33,377 bases of DNA from Flavobacteriales bacterium UBA979. GTDB taxonomy: Bacteria; Bacteroidota; Bacteroidia; Flavobacteriales_D; Sanyastnellaceae. Location of the stretch: assembly GCA_002292325.1 (NCBI GenBank), contig DBBR01000013.1, positions 1 through 33,377 of the forward strand. The letters run 5' to 3'. The stretch's first letter is position 1. Each line of letters starts with the position of its first letter. Shown here piece after piece: positions 15,966-24,202 of the stretch. The notes under the pieces were generated by a model. It was not told where the DNA came from. It did not search any database and was given only the letters and a program-made list of their open reading frames with translations. Made by a program: the position numbers and the translations under genes.

Positions 15966-17891
15966 TCAAGGGGCAGTGAACCAGGTGGTTTGAGCATCGA
16001 TTTTAATGGAATCTACCACCGATGGGTCAAGAAGTGTTGAAGTGTCTCCGAATTGATCAAATTCTCCTGAGGCAATTTTTCGCAGAATCCTTCGCATGAT
16101 TTTACCTGATCGGGTTTTGGGTAAACCTTGGACAAATTGAACGCGTGCTGGTTTAGCAATTTTCCCGATTCCTTTTTCAACGGCTTCGAGCACATCGCCA
16201 ATAGCAACTTGCTTTTGAGCTTCATCCAATGCACTCTCTGAAATGACAAAAGCATGGATGGCTTGCCCTTTAATCGGATGGTCGAAACCAACAACAGCAG
16301 ATTCCACTGCTATGGAGGCTTCGTTGATGGCCGATTCGATTTCTGCCGTTCCGAACCGATGCCCAGACACGTTGATGACATCATCGACCCGTCCAATGAC
16401 TCGAATGAGCCCATCCGCATCTCGGCGAGCTCCGTCGCCGGTAAAATAATAGCCCGGATATGGCCTGAAATACGTGTTCAAGCAACGTTCGTGGTCGCCA
16501 TAAGTCGTGCGAATGATGCTCGGCCAAGGTGCGCTTATGCAGAGCAACCCTTCCACGTCATCTCCCTGTAATTCTGTCCCATCAGGGTTCAATAAAACGG
16601 GGTCGATTCCTGGGAGTGGCAATCCTGCATGGGCAGGTTTTTGGGGGCTAAGTGAACCGAGACCGCTCAGCATGATTCCACCGGTTTCAGTTTGCCACCA
16701 CGTATCGACAATGGGACACTTTTGCTGCCCAACGATATCGTGGTACCAATGCCAAGCTTCCTCATTGATGGGTTCTCCGACTGTTCCGAGGACCTTGAGC
16801 GTTGACAAGTCATGCGCTTGAACGGGAGCCTCACCATGGCACATGAGCGCTCGTATGGCCGTAGGAGCCGTGTAAAATTGATTGACTTTATGTTTAGCGC
16901 AGATGGCCCAAAACCTATCCGGTCCAGGATAGGTGGGTATGCCTTCGAACATCATCGTCGTGGCTCCATTTAAGAGCGGTCCATAAATGATGTAAGAGTG
17001 TCCGGTGATCCATCCGATGTCAGCCGTGCACCAATAAACATCACCCCGCTCATATTGAAACACATTGGCAAACGAGTACGCGGTGTATACCATGTATCCA
17101 CCATGGGTGTGGACGACCCCCTTGGGTTTTCCTGTCGATCCGGAAGTGTACAAAATGAACAATGGATCTTCTGCGTCCATCGGTTCAGCAGGACAGGGCA
17201 ATCCTGTGCCGCGATTTAAGAATTCACTGAACCACACGTCTCGAGTCACCTGCATAGCGCAAGATGAATCGGTCACCCGCTGCACGATCACCAATTGGAC
17301 AGTAGGACAGTGCTCAAGCGCTTCATCAACGGTTGATTTTAGAGGCACGATCTTGAGGCCCCGTCTCCCTTCGTTGGCAGTGATGACGACTGTTGCTCCA
17401 GCATCTTGAATGCGGTCGGCAAGCGCCTGCGCGCTGAATCCAGCAAATACAACGCTGTGAATCGCACCGATTCTGGCGCACGCCAAAACCGAGACAGCCA
17501 ACTCGGGCGTCATGGGCATATACAAGATTACACGGTCCCCTTTTTGAACCCCAGATGCACGCAAGGCTGCCCCCATATCGCACACCCTTTCGTACAGTTC
17601 CTTGTACGAAAGAGTTTGCCCAAGGTGATTCGGGTCATTGGGCTCCCAGATGATGGCCGATTGATTTCCGCGTTCGATCGCATGACGGTCCAATGCGTTG
17701 ACGGTAATGTTCAGCCGTCCGCCAACAAACCATTTGAGATCTCCGCCTTGAAGCGAACCGGATCGGGTCTGATGGTGGGGTTTGATCCATTGGAATTGGC
17801 TGGCAATTCCATCCCAGAACCCATCAGGATCGTTTTTTGCTGTCCGTTGCGCCTCCTGATATTCCTTAAAAGACTGTAAACGCAAGCTCAT
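15966..17891 (-). CDS. acs: Acetyl-CoA synthetase (acetate--CoA ligase)
   Basis: A 641-residue cytosolic enzyme of the ANL superfamily that makes acetyl-CoA from acetate, ATP and CoA through acetyl-AMP. The P-loop-like motif YTSGSTGKPKGVVHTHGG, the acetyl-pocket motif DTWWQTETGG, the hinge/adenylate region YYFTGDGARRDADG and RVDDVINVSGHR are all present. The C-terminal PKTRSGKIMRR carries Lys597, the lysine that is acetylated to shut the enzyme down in this family. Length is close to the usual ~650 residues. The start at 17891 gives MSLRLQSFKEYQEA, normal for the family. It faces away from a small plus-strand gene across 118 bp and is the first gene of the long minus-strand run; whether its promoter also drives the surface-protein genes downstream is an inference from the 50 bp spacing. 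Confidence 0.97.
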   Translation of the reverse strand: MSLRLQSFKEYQEAQRTAKNDPDGFWDGIASQFQWIKPHHQTRSGSLQGGDLKWFVGGRLNITVNALDRHAIERGNQSAIIWEPNDPNHLGQTLSYKELYERVCDMGAALRASGVQKGDRVILYMPMTPELAVSVLACARIGAIHSVVFAGFSAQALADRIQDAGATVVITANEGRRGLKIVPLKSTVDEALEHCPTVQLVIVQRVTDSSCAMQVTRDVWFSEFLNRGTGLPCPAEPMDAEDPLFILYTSGSTGKPKGVVHTHGGYMVYTAYSFANVFQYERGDVYWCTADIGWITGHSYIIYGPLLNGATTMMFEGIPTYPGPDRFWAICAKHKVNQFYTAPTAIRALMCHGEAPVQAHDLSTLKVLGTVGEPINEEAWHWYHDIVGQQKCPIVDTWWQTETGGIMLSGLGSLSPQKPAHAGLPLPGIDPVLLNPDGTELQGDDVEGLLCISAPWPSIIRTTYGDHERCLNTYFRPYPGYYFTGDGARRDADGLIRVIGRVDDVINVSGHRFGTAEIESAINEASIAVESAVVGFDHPIKGQAIHAFVISESALDEAQKQVAIGDVLEAVEKGIGKIAKPARVQFVQGLPKTRSGKIMRRILRKIASGEFDQFGDTSTLLDPSVVDSIKIDAQTTWFTAP

Positions 17892-18009
17892 GGGAAGTGG
17901 CTAAGATTTTGTTAGCGAGTTGCAGCAAATTAAGAAATACCGTCGAAATACCGCAGAAAGTGAAACGATTTGCGCGACGGACGCGTAAAGAGTGGAAACA
18001 ATTACAAAA

Positions 18010-18402
18010 ATGGCGTACTACTGGAACCCCAATGCAATGGCTGACTTTGATGCTGAATCTTTGGTGTTACGCATACCAAGTTCAGGCCTATTTGCCAGGG
18101 TGGAAGGTCCGATTGTAGAATTGTTAAGTCAATTGCCATTCGACGATGTGGAGGATGCCGTTACGCTATGGGAAAACAGATGTGCGAGAGGAGAACTGTC
18201 TGTGAAAAATGCCAGCGTAATTTGGCACGAACTCTGTGATATGGGTGCAATCTATGAAGCTGATTTTACCGAGTCGGTCAATGCCAATAATGCAGATCAA
18301 TGGATCCGATTGGATCCACGTTCGGTGCATTCGCATTTGCATCGATTCATGGATGCACAAGATTTCATGGCAGACGATGATGCGGTTTCGCTGGGTGCCT
18401 AA
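18010..18402 (+). CDS. Hypothetical small acidic protein, possible PqqD-like fold
   Basis: A 130-residue soluble protein (ATG at 18010; a GTG at 17992 would add six residues). There is no signal peptide or membrane segment. The order hydrophobic strand (ESLVLRIPSSGLFARVEG), amphipathic helix (IVELLSQLPF), acidic linker, helix (ASVIWHELCDMGAIYE) resembles the compact winged-helix of PqqD-type peptide-recognition domains, but this is a fold guess and no modification enzyme is nearby. The C-terminal third is rich in His, Asp and Ala (SVHSHLHRFMDAQDFMADDD). It is divergent from acs and is followed 77 bp later by a lipoprotein gene. Function unknown. Confidence 0.7.
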   Translation: MAYYWNPNAMADFDAESLVLRIPSSGLFARVEGPIVELLSQLPFDDVEDAVTLWENRCARGELSVKNASVIWHELCDMGAIYEADFTESVNANNADQWIRLDPRSVHSHLHRFMDAQDFMADDDAVSLGA

Positions 18403-18479
18403 TTCGAACGTTAGTGGATAAGCAAGCCTGGTGCGGGTGATGCCTTGCTGGATTCGCTGTTATATTTGCATGCAATCCA

Positions 18480-18914
18480 ATGACCATGCCCCATTTCAGA
18501 CTTTTCTCATATCAAACCTCATGTCCTGTTTTGGGACTTTTGATGCTCCTCATTGCGTTGGTTTCTTGTGAAGGAAATACGCGCTTGGAATGGAGCTTAG
18601 AGAACCAATCTAGCTCTGAATTGACGGTCGTTCACAAATCATGGGACTATGCTGGTTTGCCGCCGGAGACAAGGCTTGTCCCCGCCGGAACGACGATGCT
18701 CCTAGGTGCCAATGACGTCTTAGGTGGCCAACCCAATGCGTGGGCACCAGCAAGTTTCATTGACACCTTATTTATCTACGATGATTCTGGTGCGTTGAGT
18801 TCGAAAAACTGGATGGAAACCGACGCCTGGGTCATCAGAACGGAAGAACTCAACAAAGTGCCAGCCAATTGGCTTCATCGTTACACCTTAACCGTCGACG
18901 ACGGCGATTTTTAA
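18480..18914 (+). CDS. Hypothetical lipoprotein
   Basis: A 144-residue protein with a clear lipoprotein signal: a hydrophobic stretch (VLGLLMLLIALVSC) ending in a good lipobox LVSC, then EGNTRLEWSLENQSSSELTV. The mature part looks like a small beta-rich domain with few charges in clusters and ends in TLTVDDGDF. No family was recognised. Two ATGs close together (18480 and 18486) could serve as start. Its stop codon sits in a TTAA at 18911-18914 that is also the stop of the opposing AMP nucleosidase gene, so the two genes overlap by 4 bp tail to tail. Location is inferred to be the periplasmic or outer-membrane face. Confidence 0.75.
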   Translation: MTMPHFRLFSYQTSCPVLGLLMLLIALVSCEGNTRLEWSLENQSSSELTVVHKSWDYAGLPPETRLVPAGTTMLLGANDVLGGQPNAWAPASFIDTLFIYDDSGALSSKNWMETDAWVIRTEELNKVPANWLHRYTLTVDDGDF

Positions 18915-19684
18915 CGCCACTTTAAGTGCTTGATTGAACGCCCTTCGGATTGAATTTCTTTGAGCGAGTCTACACCGATTTGGATGTGCTCATCCACGAA
19001 CTCTGTGGTCACCTTAGCATCGCTGGAATCGGTTTTGACCCCCGATGGTGTCATCGGTTCGTCACTGACGAGCAGGAGCGCACCGACTGATAAGCGATTC
19101 GCAAATCCCACGGAAAACAAAGTGGCCGTTTCCATGTCAATTGCTTGAGCTCGCGTACTTCTTAAATAGGCTTTGAAAGTGTCGTCATGCTCCCACACGC
19201 GTCGGTTTGTGGTATATACAGATCCGGTATAATAATCCCGGTTGTAATCTCGGACGGTGGAAGAGATGGCACGCTGCAGCGCAAAACTTGGCAATGCAGG
19301 GACTTCGGGCGGGAAATAATCATTGGATGTTCCTTCTCCGCGGATACCAGCCAATGGAAGAATCAAATCTCCGATTCGGTTCTTCTCTTTCAGTGCTCCA
19401 CATTTCCCCAAAAACAAAATGGCTCGAGGTTGAATGGCGGAAAGTAAATCCATGACCGTTGCAGCGTTTGCGCTTCCCATGCCGAAGTTGATCATGGTCG
19501 TGTCTCCAGCAGTGGCACAGGGCATTGCCTTATCCCGTCCCACGATGTCACAGGCATTCCACTCCGCAAACTTTTCGAGGTAATTGCTGAAATTCGTCAA
19601 GAGGATGTGGCTTCCAAATTCATTGAGCGCCATGCCGGTGTAACGGGGAAGCCAGTTGGATACAATGTCTTGCTTATTTCGCAT
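18911..19684 (-). CDS. amn: AMP nucleosidase (short Bacteroidota form)
   Basis: A 257-residue enzyme of the nucleoside phosphorylase superfamily that hydrolyses AMP to adenine and ribose 5-phosphate. The ATG at 19684 gives MRNKQDIVSNWLPRYTGMAL, which matches the usual start of the short Bacteroidota AMP nucleosidases; an in-frame ATG at 19735 would add 17 residues not typical of the family. Visible features are the phosphate-site MGSANAATVMDLLSA, FLGKCGALKEKNRIGDLILP, and the sugar-binding IDMETATLFSVGF of the superfamily. It lacks the N-terminal regulatory domain of the longer E. coli Amn. It is divergent from cdd across 53 bp, consistent with a shared purine/pyrimidine salvage locus. Confidence 0.9.
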   Translation of the reverse strand: MRNKQDIVSNWLPRYTGMALNEFGSHILLTNFSNYLEKFAEWNACDIVGRDKAMPCATAGDTTMINFGMGSANAATVMDLLSAIQPRAILFLGKCGALKEKNRIGDLILPLAGIRGEGTSNDYFPPEVPALPSFALQRAISSTVRDYNRDYYTGSVYTTNRRVWEHDDTFKAYLRSTRAQAIDMETATLFSVGFANRLSVGALLLVSDEPMTPSGVKTDSSDAKVTTEFVDEHIQIGVDSLKEIQSEGRSIKHLKWR

Positions 19685-19737
19685 GCTTGCAAGGTACATC
19701 AGCAACCTTCCACGAAAAATTGCGTACTTATGCATAT

Positions 19738-20211
19738 ATGATTCGCTCCATTACCCGAGAATTCAGTTTGGAAGAATGGTCCTTCGAGGGACTTTCGCCA
19801 AGCGACCAGGCCTTGCTTCAAGCTGCGCATGACGCCAGCAAAAATGCGTATGCGCCTTATTCGTCGTTTCATGTTGGAGCTGCAGTTCGTCTAGAATCAG
19901 GCGAAATTATGAGCGGGAGCAATCAAGAAAACATGGCTTACCCAAGCGGTTTGTGCGCAGAGCGTGTGGTGTTTTTCAGTGCGGGTGCCCAACGACCCAA
20001 GGAGCGCATCTTGGAAGTTGCGGTGGTAACCAATTCCGATATGCCTGTATTGAATTTTTCGCCCTGCGGCGGTTGTCGTCAAGTCATGCTGGAAACCGAG
20101 ATGAGGCAAGAGGAGAGCATTCGAATGCTCATGCAAACGGGTTCTAGCAATGTGCTTGTTTCTCCGAATCTCCGCCAGTTTATGCCCTTGACATTTCAGT
20201 TGCCTCGCTGA
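19738..20211 (+). CDS. cdd: Cytidine deaminase
   Basis: A 157-residue zinc hydrolase that converts cytidine and deoxycytidine to uridine and deoxyuridine. The zinc-site motif is complete: Cys73 and catalytic Glu75 in GLCAERVVFFSAG, and Cys110/Cys113 in SPCGGCRQVM. The substrate-binding YSSFHVGAAV is at ~41-50. The ATG at 19738 gives MIRSITREFSLEEW; an in-frame ATG at 19687 would overlap the control region shared with amn. Length is slightly above the ~130-residue minimal form, as is common in Bacteroidota. It leads a plus-strand run that includes the nucleoside transporter and the pyrimidine phosphorylase, so the product uridine or deoxyuridine can be passed to the phosphorylase. Confidence 0.95.
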   Translation: MIRSITREFSLEEWSFEGLSPSDQALLQAAHDASKNAYAPYSSFHVGAAVRLESGEIMSGSNQENMAYPSGLCAERVVFFSAGAQRPKERILEVAVVTNSDMPVLNFSPCGGCRQVMLETEMRQEESIRMLMQTGSSNVLVSPNLRQFMPLTFQLPR

Positions 20212-20228
20212 GCGCAACCAATTCGTGT

Positions 20229-20243
20229 GGTTTTCGTAAAACC
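20229..20243 (+). promoter_or_regulatory. Perfect 6-bp hairpin just before a start codon
   Basis: GGTTTT-CGT-AAAACC forms a six-base-pair stem with a three-base loop, five bases before the ATG at 20249. It lacks the T-run of an intrinsic terminator. It may attenuate or shape translation of the outer-membrane-like protein gene, or end part of the cdd transcript, but a chance inverted repeat of this size is possible. Confidence 0.25.
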
Positions 20244-20248
20244 GGACC

Positions 20249-21553
20249 ATGTCCGGAGCCTTCTTTCTACCTGCTATTCCTCGTGTTACTCACCTTCTTT
20301 TATGTGGGGCACTCGTCTGTGGGTTCAACGCGGTAACGATGCAAGCACAAACCGTGCATCACGAAGCGTTTGCTCAGTTCGGGATGGGGGTGGCTGTCAA
20401 CCCCATGTACCGGGCAGCTGAGCGTGATTTGAGTGCCGGTCCGACTTCTTTTGAATGCCGCCATGTGACTCTTGCAGGTGATTGGGAAAACAGCTCCACA
20501 AGCTTCAGTTGGCGAGGCACTGCGGAGACCGAGTCTTTTTCACAAGCTGAAATCAAAGGACGCCACTTGGTCATTGCTGATTTTTTGTTTCAGCGGCAAC
20601 TGAATGGTTCAGTGGTTACAGGCTTGAAAGGTTCGTTTAGGAACGGCAACAAACTGGAACAAGATGTGCGAGGAAGAGAAGATTGGAAGCTATTTCTGCA
20701 ATCCGAGTGGGCAGGTCATTGGTGGTTGCAACTGGAAGATCGCCACAAAAAAGCTAAAATATTTGTTCGTCAAGGGACCTTGGATTACGCTTCGACGCTC
20801 GGATACAGTCGCAATGAATTTGCGATGGGCTCAGAGTTACGATGGTCATTATTCAAACGAAAACGCGGTCAATTTCGTCTTCACAAAATAGGCCAATCGC
20901 GCACACAGCCTGCGGGTAAACTTGTGTTCAAAGCCGCTTACCGACAATGGAACTTTCGAGACTGGCGAGGCGGTGATGCTGCCCACCTTTCTCCAAACTT
21001 CATGCGGACGAATTCGGTTTCTTTGGAGGATGGATTCACAGCTTCTCCGCGCCATTGGTTGATTGCATATGGCAGTTTAGGCTATGACTTTCCGGTTTGG
21101 AATGGTGTAAAAAGCGGCTTGAGTTTGTTGTGGATGAAGCGTGATGATGTTGCCCGGTTGGAATTCGATTCACAGCAGAAACAAGCTGGCTTTTGGTTAA
21201 GGACTGAACAACCGCGTTGGAATGCGTGTATCTCCGGAACGATGATGGATGAGGTTTGGGTTGAGCAGCATGCATTCACTCAGGCTGGATGGGACGGGTA
21301 TTCGTTTAGAACGTTCCGGTTGGATGGCAGAGCGGAGTTGAAGCTCAATACAGATTGGCGACTATTTGCTGCCATGTCATGGCGTGAATTTGATTCAGAT
21401 GCACTGCCAGTTGGGTGGCGACAACGAAGCGATTGGACGTCTGGTTCAGTGAGAATTGGGTGTTCGTGGAGCCGCTCCAATGCTTCACTTTGGAGCCGCA
21501 AGCATGTCAGGTACTTGCAAATATGCCCACAGTATATTGAGTCTTACAATTAG
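20249..21553 (+). CDS. Hypothetical exported protein, probable outer-membrane beta-barrel
   Basis: A 434-residue protein with a signal peptide (MSGAFFLPAIPRVTHLLLCGALVCGFNAV...MQAQ). The mature chain alternates polar and aromatic residues in short strands separated by turns (e.g. SSTSFSWRGTAETESF, GHWWLQLEDRHKK, WRLFAAMSWREFDSD, TSGSVRIGCSWSRSN), with many Trp and Arg, as in outer-membrane beta-barrels of Bacteroidota. No named family (SusC, OmpA, PorQ/PorV) could be recognised with confidence, and it does not end in an aromatic residue. It lies 37 bp after cdd and 17 bp before the nucleoside transporter gene, so a role in bringing nucleosides across the outer membrane is an attractive guess supported only by context. 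Confidence 0.7.
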   Translation: MSGAFFLPAIPRVTHLLLCGALVCGFNAVTMQAQTVHHEAFAQFGMGVAVNPMYRAAERDLSAGPTSFECRHVTLAGDWENSSTSFSWRGTAETESFSQAEIKGRHLVIADFLFQRQLNGSVVTGLKGSFRNGNKLEQDVRGREDWKLFLQSEWAGHWWLQLEDRHKKAKIFVRQGTLDYASTLGYSRNEFAMGSELRWSLFKRKRGQFRLHKIGQSRTQPAGKLVFKAAYRQWNFRDWRGGDAAHLSPNFMRTNSVSLEDGFTASPRHWLIAYGSLGYDFPVWNGVKSGLSLLWMKRDDVARLEFDSQQKQAGFWLRTEQPRWNACISGTMMDEVWVEQHAFTQAGWDGYSFRTFRLDGRAELKLNTDWRLFAAMSWREFDSDALPVGWRQRSDWTSGSVRIGCSWSRSNASLWSRKHVRYLQICPQYIESYN

Positions 21554-21570
21554 ATTGTAGATTCGCTCTC

Positions 21571-22833
21571 ATGACAGTGATGATGAGTCTTGTGGGAATG
21601 GTCGTGTTATTGGCGATCGCTTTTTTCGCTTCCAACAACCGAAAGGCAATCCAGCTTAGGACCGTTCTCGGTGCATTCGTGATTCAATTGTTTTTTGGTG
21701 CGATCGTATTGTACACGCCATTCGGAAAGTCAGCCTTGCTTGGAGTCTCAAGGGGTGTTCAGCGGGTCATTGATTATGGAAACGATGGCATCTCATTCAT
21801 TTTTGGAGGGTTGAATTCAGATCAAATGTTCGAGCTCTTTGGCGGATCGGGCTTTGTTTTTGCTATCCGGGTTTTACCGGTTATCATCTTCTTTTCATCC
21901 TTGATTGCCGTTTTGTACCACATTGGATTGATGCAATTGGTCATCAACACCTTGGGCGGAGCTCTGCGGAAAATTCTGGGAACGTCACGGGCGGAATCGC
22001 TTTCAGCGACGGCCAATATTTTTGTCGGTCAGACCGAGGCGCCTTTGGTCGTCCGACCTTTCATTAAGAACATGACCTCTTCAGAGCTATTTGCCGTAAT
22101 GGTGGGTGGTTTGGCTTCCGTAGCCGGTTCTGTTCTGGCAGGGTATGCATCCCTCGGTGTGCCGTTGGAGTACCTGATCGCCGCATCTTTCATGGCTGCG
22201 CCAGGCGGATTGTTGTTTGCAAAGATGATTTACCCAGAAACAGAGGAACCCCGGGAAAAACTGAGTTCCTCGGATATGGAAGAATCGCTCGAGGGCCAAT
22301 CGGTTAACGTCATCGATGCTGCCGCCAACGGGGCTGCTTCAGGTTTAAAGCTTGCAATGAATGTCGGTGCGATGTTGTTGGCTTTTGTAGGATTGATTGC
22401 TCTCGTTAATGGATTATTTAGCGGGGTAGGAGGTTGGTTTGATCACCCTGAACTCACTTTGGAGTTGCTGCTGGGTTACGTGTTTGCTCCGCTCGCATTT
22501 TTGATTGGCGTGCCTTGGGGAGAAGCCATTGTTGCCGGTTCCTTCATTGGCCAAAAACTGGTAGTAAATGAATTTGTCGCGTACCTGAATTTCGCTCCTT
22601 ATCTCGCAGAAGGGGCTGAGGTTGTTTTGTCAGAAAAGACCAAAGCGATCATTTCATTTGCTCTTTGCGGTTTTGCAAACCTTTCATCCATAGCCATTTT
22701 ACTCGGTGGTCTCGGCTCCTTGGCCCCATCTCGCCGGCCAGAAATTGCCAAGTTTGGTTTGAAGGCTGTCTTGGCTGCTACGCTTTCGAATCTCATGTCA
22801 GCGACGATTGCGGGTCTCTTTTTATCCCTTTAG
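21571..22833 (+). CDS. nupC: Concentrative nucleoside transporter (CNT/NupC family)
   Basis: A 420-residue inner-membrane protein with about ten hydrophobic segments. The CNT family signature is present: SATANIFVGQTEAPLVVRPF in the nucleoside-binding loop, then a second conserved region AAPGGLLFAKMIYPETEEP. NGAASGLKLAMNVGAMLLAF and the GVPWGEAIVAGSFIGQKLVVNEF re-entrant hairpin also fit. Family members import nucleosides with Na+ or H+. A charged cytoplasmic loop (EEPREKLSSSDMEESLEGQ) lies near the middle. The stop at 22833 is two bases before the deoA start, so uptake and phosphorolysis are almost surely co-expressed. Confidence 0.93.
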   Translation: MTVMMSLVGMVVLLAIAFFASNNRKAIQLRTVLGAFVIQLFFGAIVLYTPFGKSALLGVSRGVQRVIDYGNDGISFIFGGLNSDQMFELFGGSGFVFAIRVLPVIIFFSSLIAVLYHIGLMQLVINTLGGALRKILGTSRAESLSATANIFVGQTEAPLVVRPFIKNMTSSELFAVMVGGLASVAGSVLAGYASLGVPLEYLIAASFMAAPGGLLFAKMIYPETEEPREKLSSSDMEESLEGQSVNVIDAAANGAASGLKLAMNVGAMLLAFVGLIALVNGLFSGVGGWFDHPELTLELLLGYVFAPLAFLIGVPWGEAIVAGSFIGQKLVVNEFVAYLNFAPYLAEGAEVVLSEKTKAIISFALCGFANLSSIAILLGGLGSLAPSRRPEIAKFGLKAVLAATLSNLMSATIAGLFLSL

Positions 22834-22835
22834 TG

Positions 22836-24179
22836 ATGGGCGTCGATGAATCCCTCATTCCCGAGATTATCCGAAAGAAGCGAGACGGCTTAGCGCTCTC
22901 TTCTGCGGAAATCAAACGTTTTGTTCAAGGCGTGACTGCCAACGAAGTAACCGATGCCCAGATTGCCGCGTTTTCAATGGCGTCTATTTTTCAGGATCTC
23001 GACCGTCGAGAAAGAACAGATCTGACGCTTGCCATGCGCGATTCTGGTGCTGTTTTAAGTTGGGCGTCCTTCCACCTGAACGGCCCCGTTCTTGACAAGC
23101 ATTCGACGGGTGGCGTTGGCGATACCGTTTCTTTTATTCTGGCTCCTATCTTGGCTGCTTGTGGCGGTTATGTTCCGATGATTGCTGGTCGTGGATTGGC
23201 CCATACGGGCGGGACGATAGATAAATTAGAAGCGATTCCAGGCTATAACACGTCGCCAACTGTCCACCATTTTCAAAAGACGGTGCGAGAAGTGGGATTC
23301 GCGATTGCCGGTCAGACGGCTGATTTTGCCCCTGCAGATCGCAGAATGTATGCAACCCGCGATGTTACCGCGACGGTGGAGCAGTATGGGTTGATTACGG
23401 CGAGTATTTTATCGAAAAAACTAGCGGCGGGTCTCGACACGCTCGTGATGGACATTAAGGTAGGCAGCGGGGCGTTCATGACGGATGTTTCGGTTGCTCG
23501 GGAATTGGCGGAAAGTTTGTGTTCCGTGGGAACAAGGGCGGGCATGCCGACTCAAGCCTTGCTCACGGATATGAATCAGCCCCTGGCGAATTCTGCTGGA
23601 AACGCCCTCGAAGTCTTGGAGGCCATTCAACTTCTGACGGGCGAAGTCACTTCGGGTCGGCTGTGGGATGTGACAGTGGCATTGGCGATGCAAAACTTGT
23701 GTTTATCTGGCTTGGCTGCAGATGAACAGGCTGCGCGTATTCAAGTGCATCAAGCCCTTGCTTCGGGCCGTGCTGCGGCTTTATTCGAACGGTCGGTGCA
23801 TGCGATGGGCGGGCCTGTCGATGTGTTGTCGAAACCTTCTTACTTCGAGTCCGCTGCAGTCATTCGGCCAGTAATGGCGCCTGATGGGCAATTGGAAAAA
23901 TGGATAACTGGAGTTGATACCCGGGCTCTGGGATTGGCGGTAGTTGGGCTAGGAGGCGGACGCACCAAAGCCGGTCAAGCGATTGATCACGCAGTGGGAT
24001 GTCAAGGATGGTTGCGGCCAGGTGAACGCGTAACTAAAGATCGACCATTGGCGTGGATTCACGCTCAGAACGAAGACGCATTTCAAGCAGCATCGGTTCG
24101 GATTCAAAGTGCGTTTTGCTTTGATGATGAAGCGCAACAGGATGTGGATTTAGTTGTCATTGAGACACATACGGCCTAA
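22836..24179 (+). CDS. deoA: Thymidine / pyrimidine-nucleoside phosphorylase
   Basis: A 447-residue cytosolic enzyme that splits thymidine, deoxyuridine or uridine with phosphate into base and (deoxy)ribose 1-phosphate. The start is the ATG at 22836 (MGVDESLIPEIIRKKRDG), two bases after the transporter stop; a longer frame upstream overlaps the transporter and is not family-like. The phosphate-binding LDKHSTGGVGDTVSF, the base-binding region MIAGRGLAHTGGTIDKLEAI, and VMDIKVGSGAFM are typical of the NP-III family. The C-terminal domain has GGGRTKAGQAIDHAVG. Length fits the family (~440). Whether it is strict thymidine phosphorylase (DeoA) or broad (Pdp) cannot be told by eye. Confidence 0.94.
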   Translation: MGVDESLIPEIIRKKRDGLALSSAEIKRFVQGVTANEVTDAQIAAFSMASIFQDLDRRERTDLTLAMRDSGAVLSWASFHLNGPVLDKHSTGGVGDTVSFILAPILAACGGYVPMIAGRGLAHTGGTIDKLEAIPGYNTSPTVHHFQKTVREVGFAIAGQTADFAPADRRMYATRDVTATVEQYGLITASILSKKLAAGLDTLVMDIKVGSGAFMTDVSVARELAESLCSVGTRAGMPTQALLTDMNQPLANSAGNALEVLEAIQLLTGEVTSGRLWDVTVALAMQNLCLSGLAADEQAARIQVHQALASGRAAALFERSVHAMGGPVDVLSKPSYFESAAVIRPVMAPDGQLEKWITGVDTRALGLAVVGLGGGRTKAGQAIDHAVGCQGWLRPGERVTKDRPLAWIHAQNEDAFQAASVRIQSAFCFDDEAQQDVDLVVIETHTA

Positions 24180-24202
24180 GTTTTTCAGTTTAATTTTACC
24201 AC

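Noticed and set aside
18422..18450. Inverted repeat AGCAAG...CTTGCT between the two small plus-strand genes
   Set aside because: The stem is six base pairs with a loop of about 17 bases and no T-run; it cannot be told from chance.
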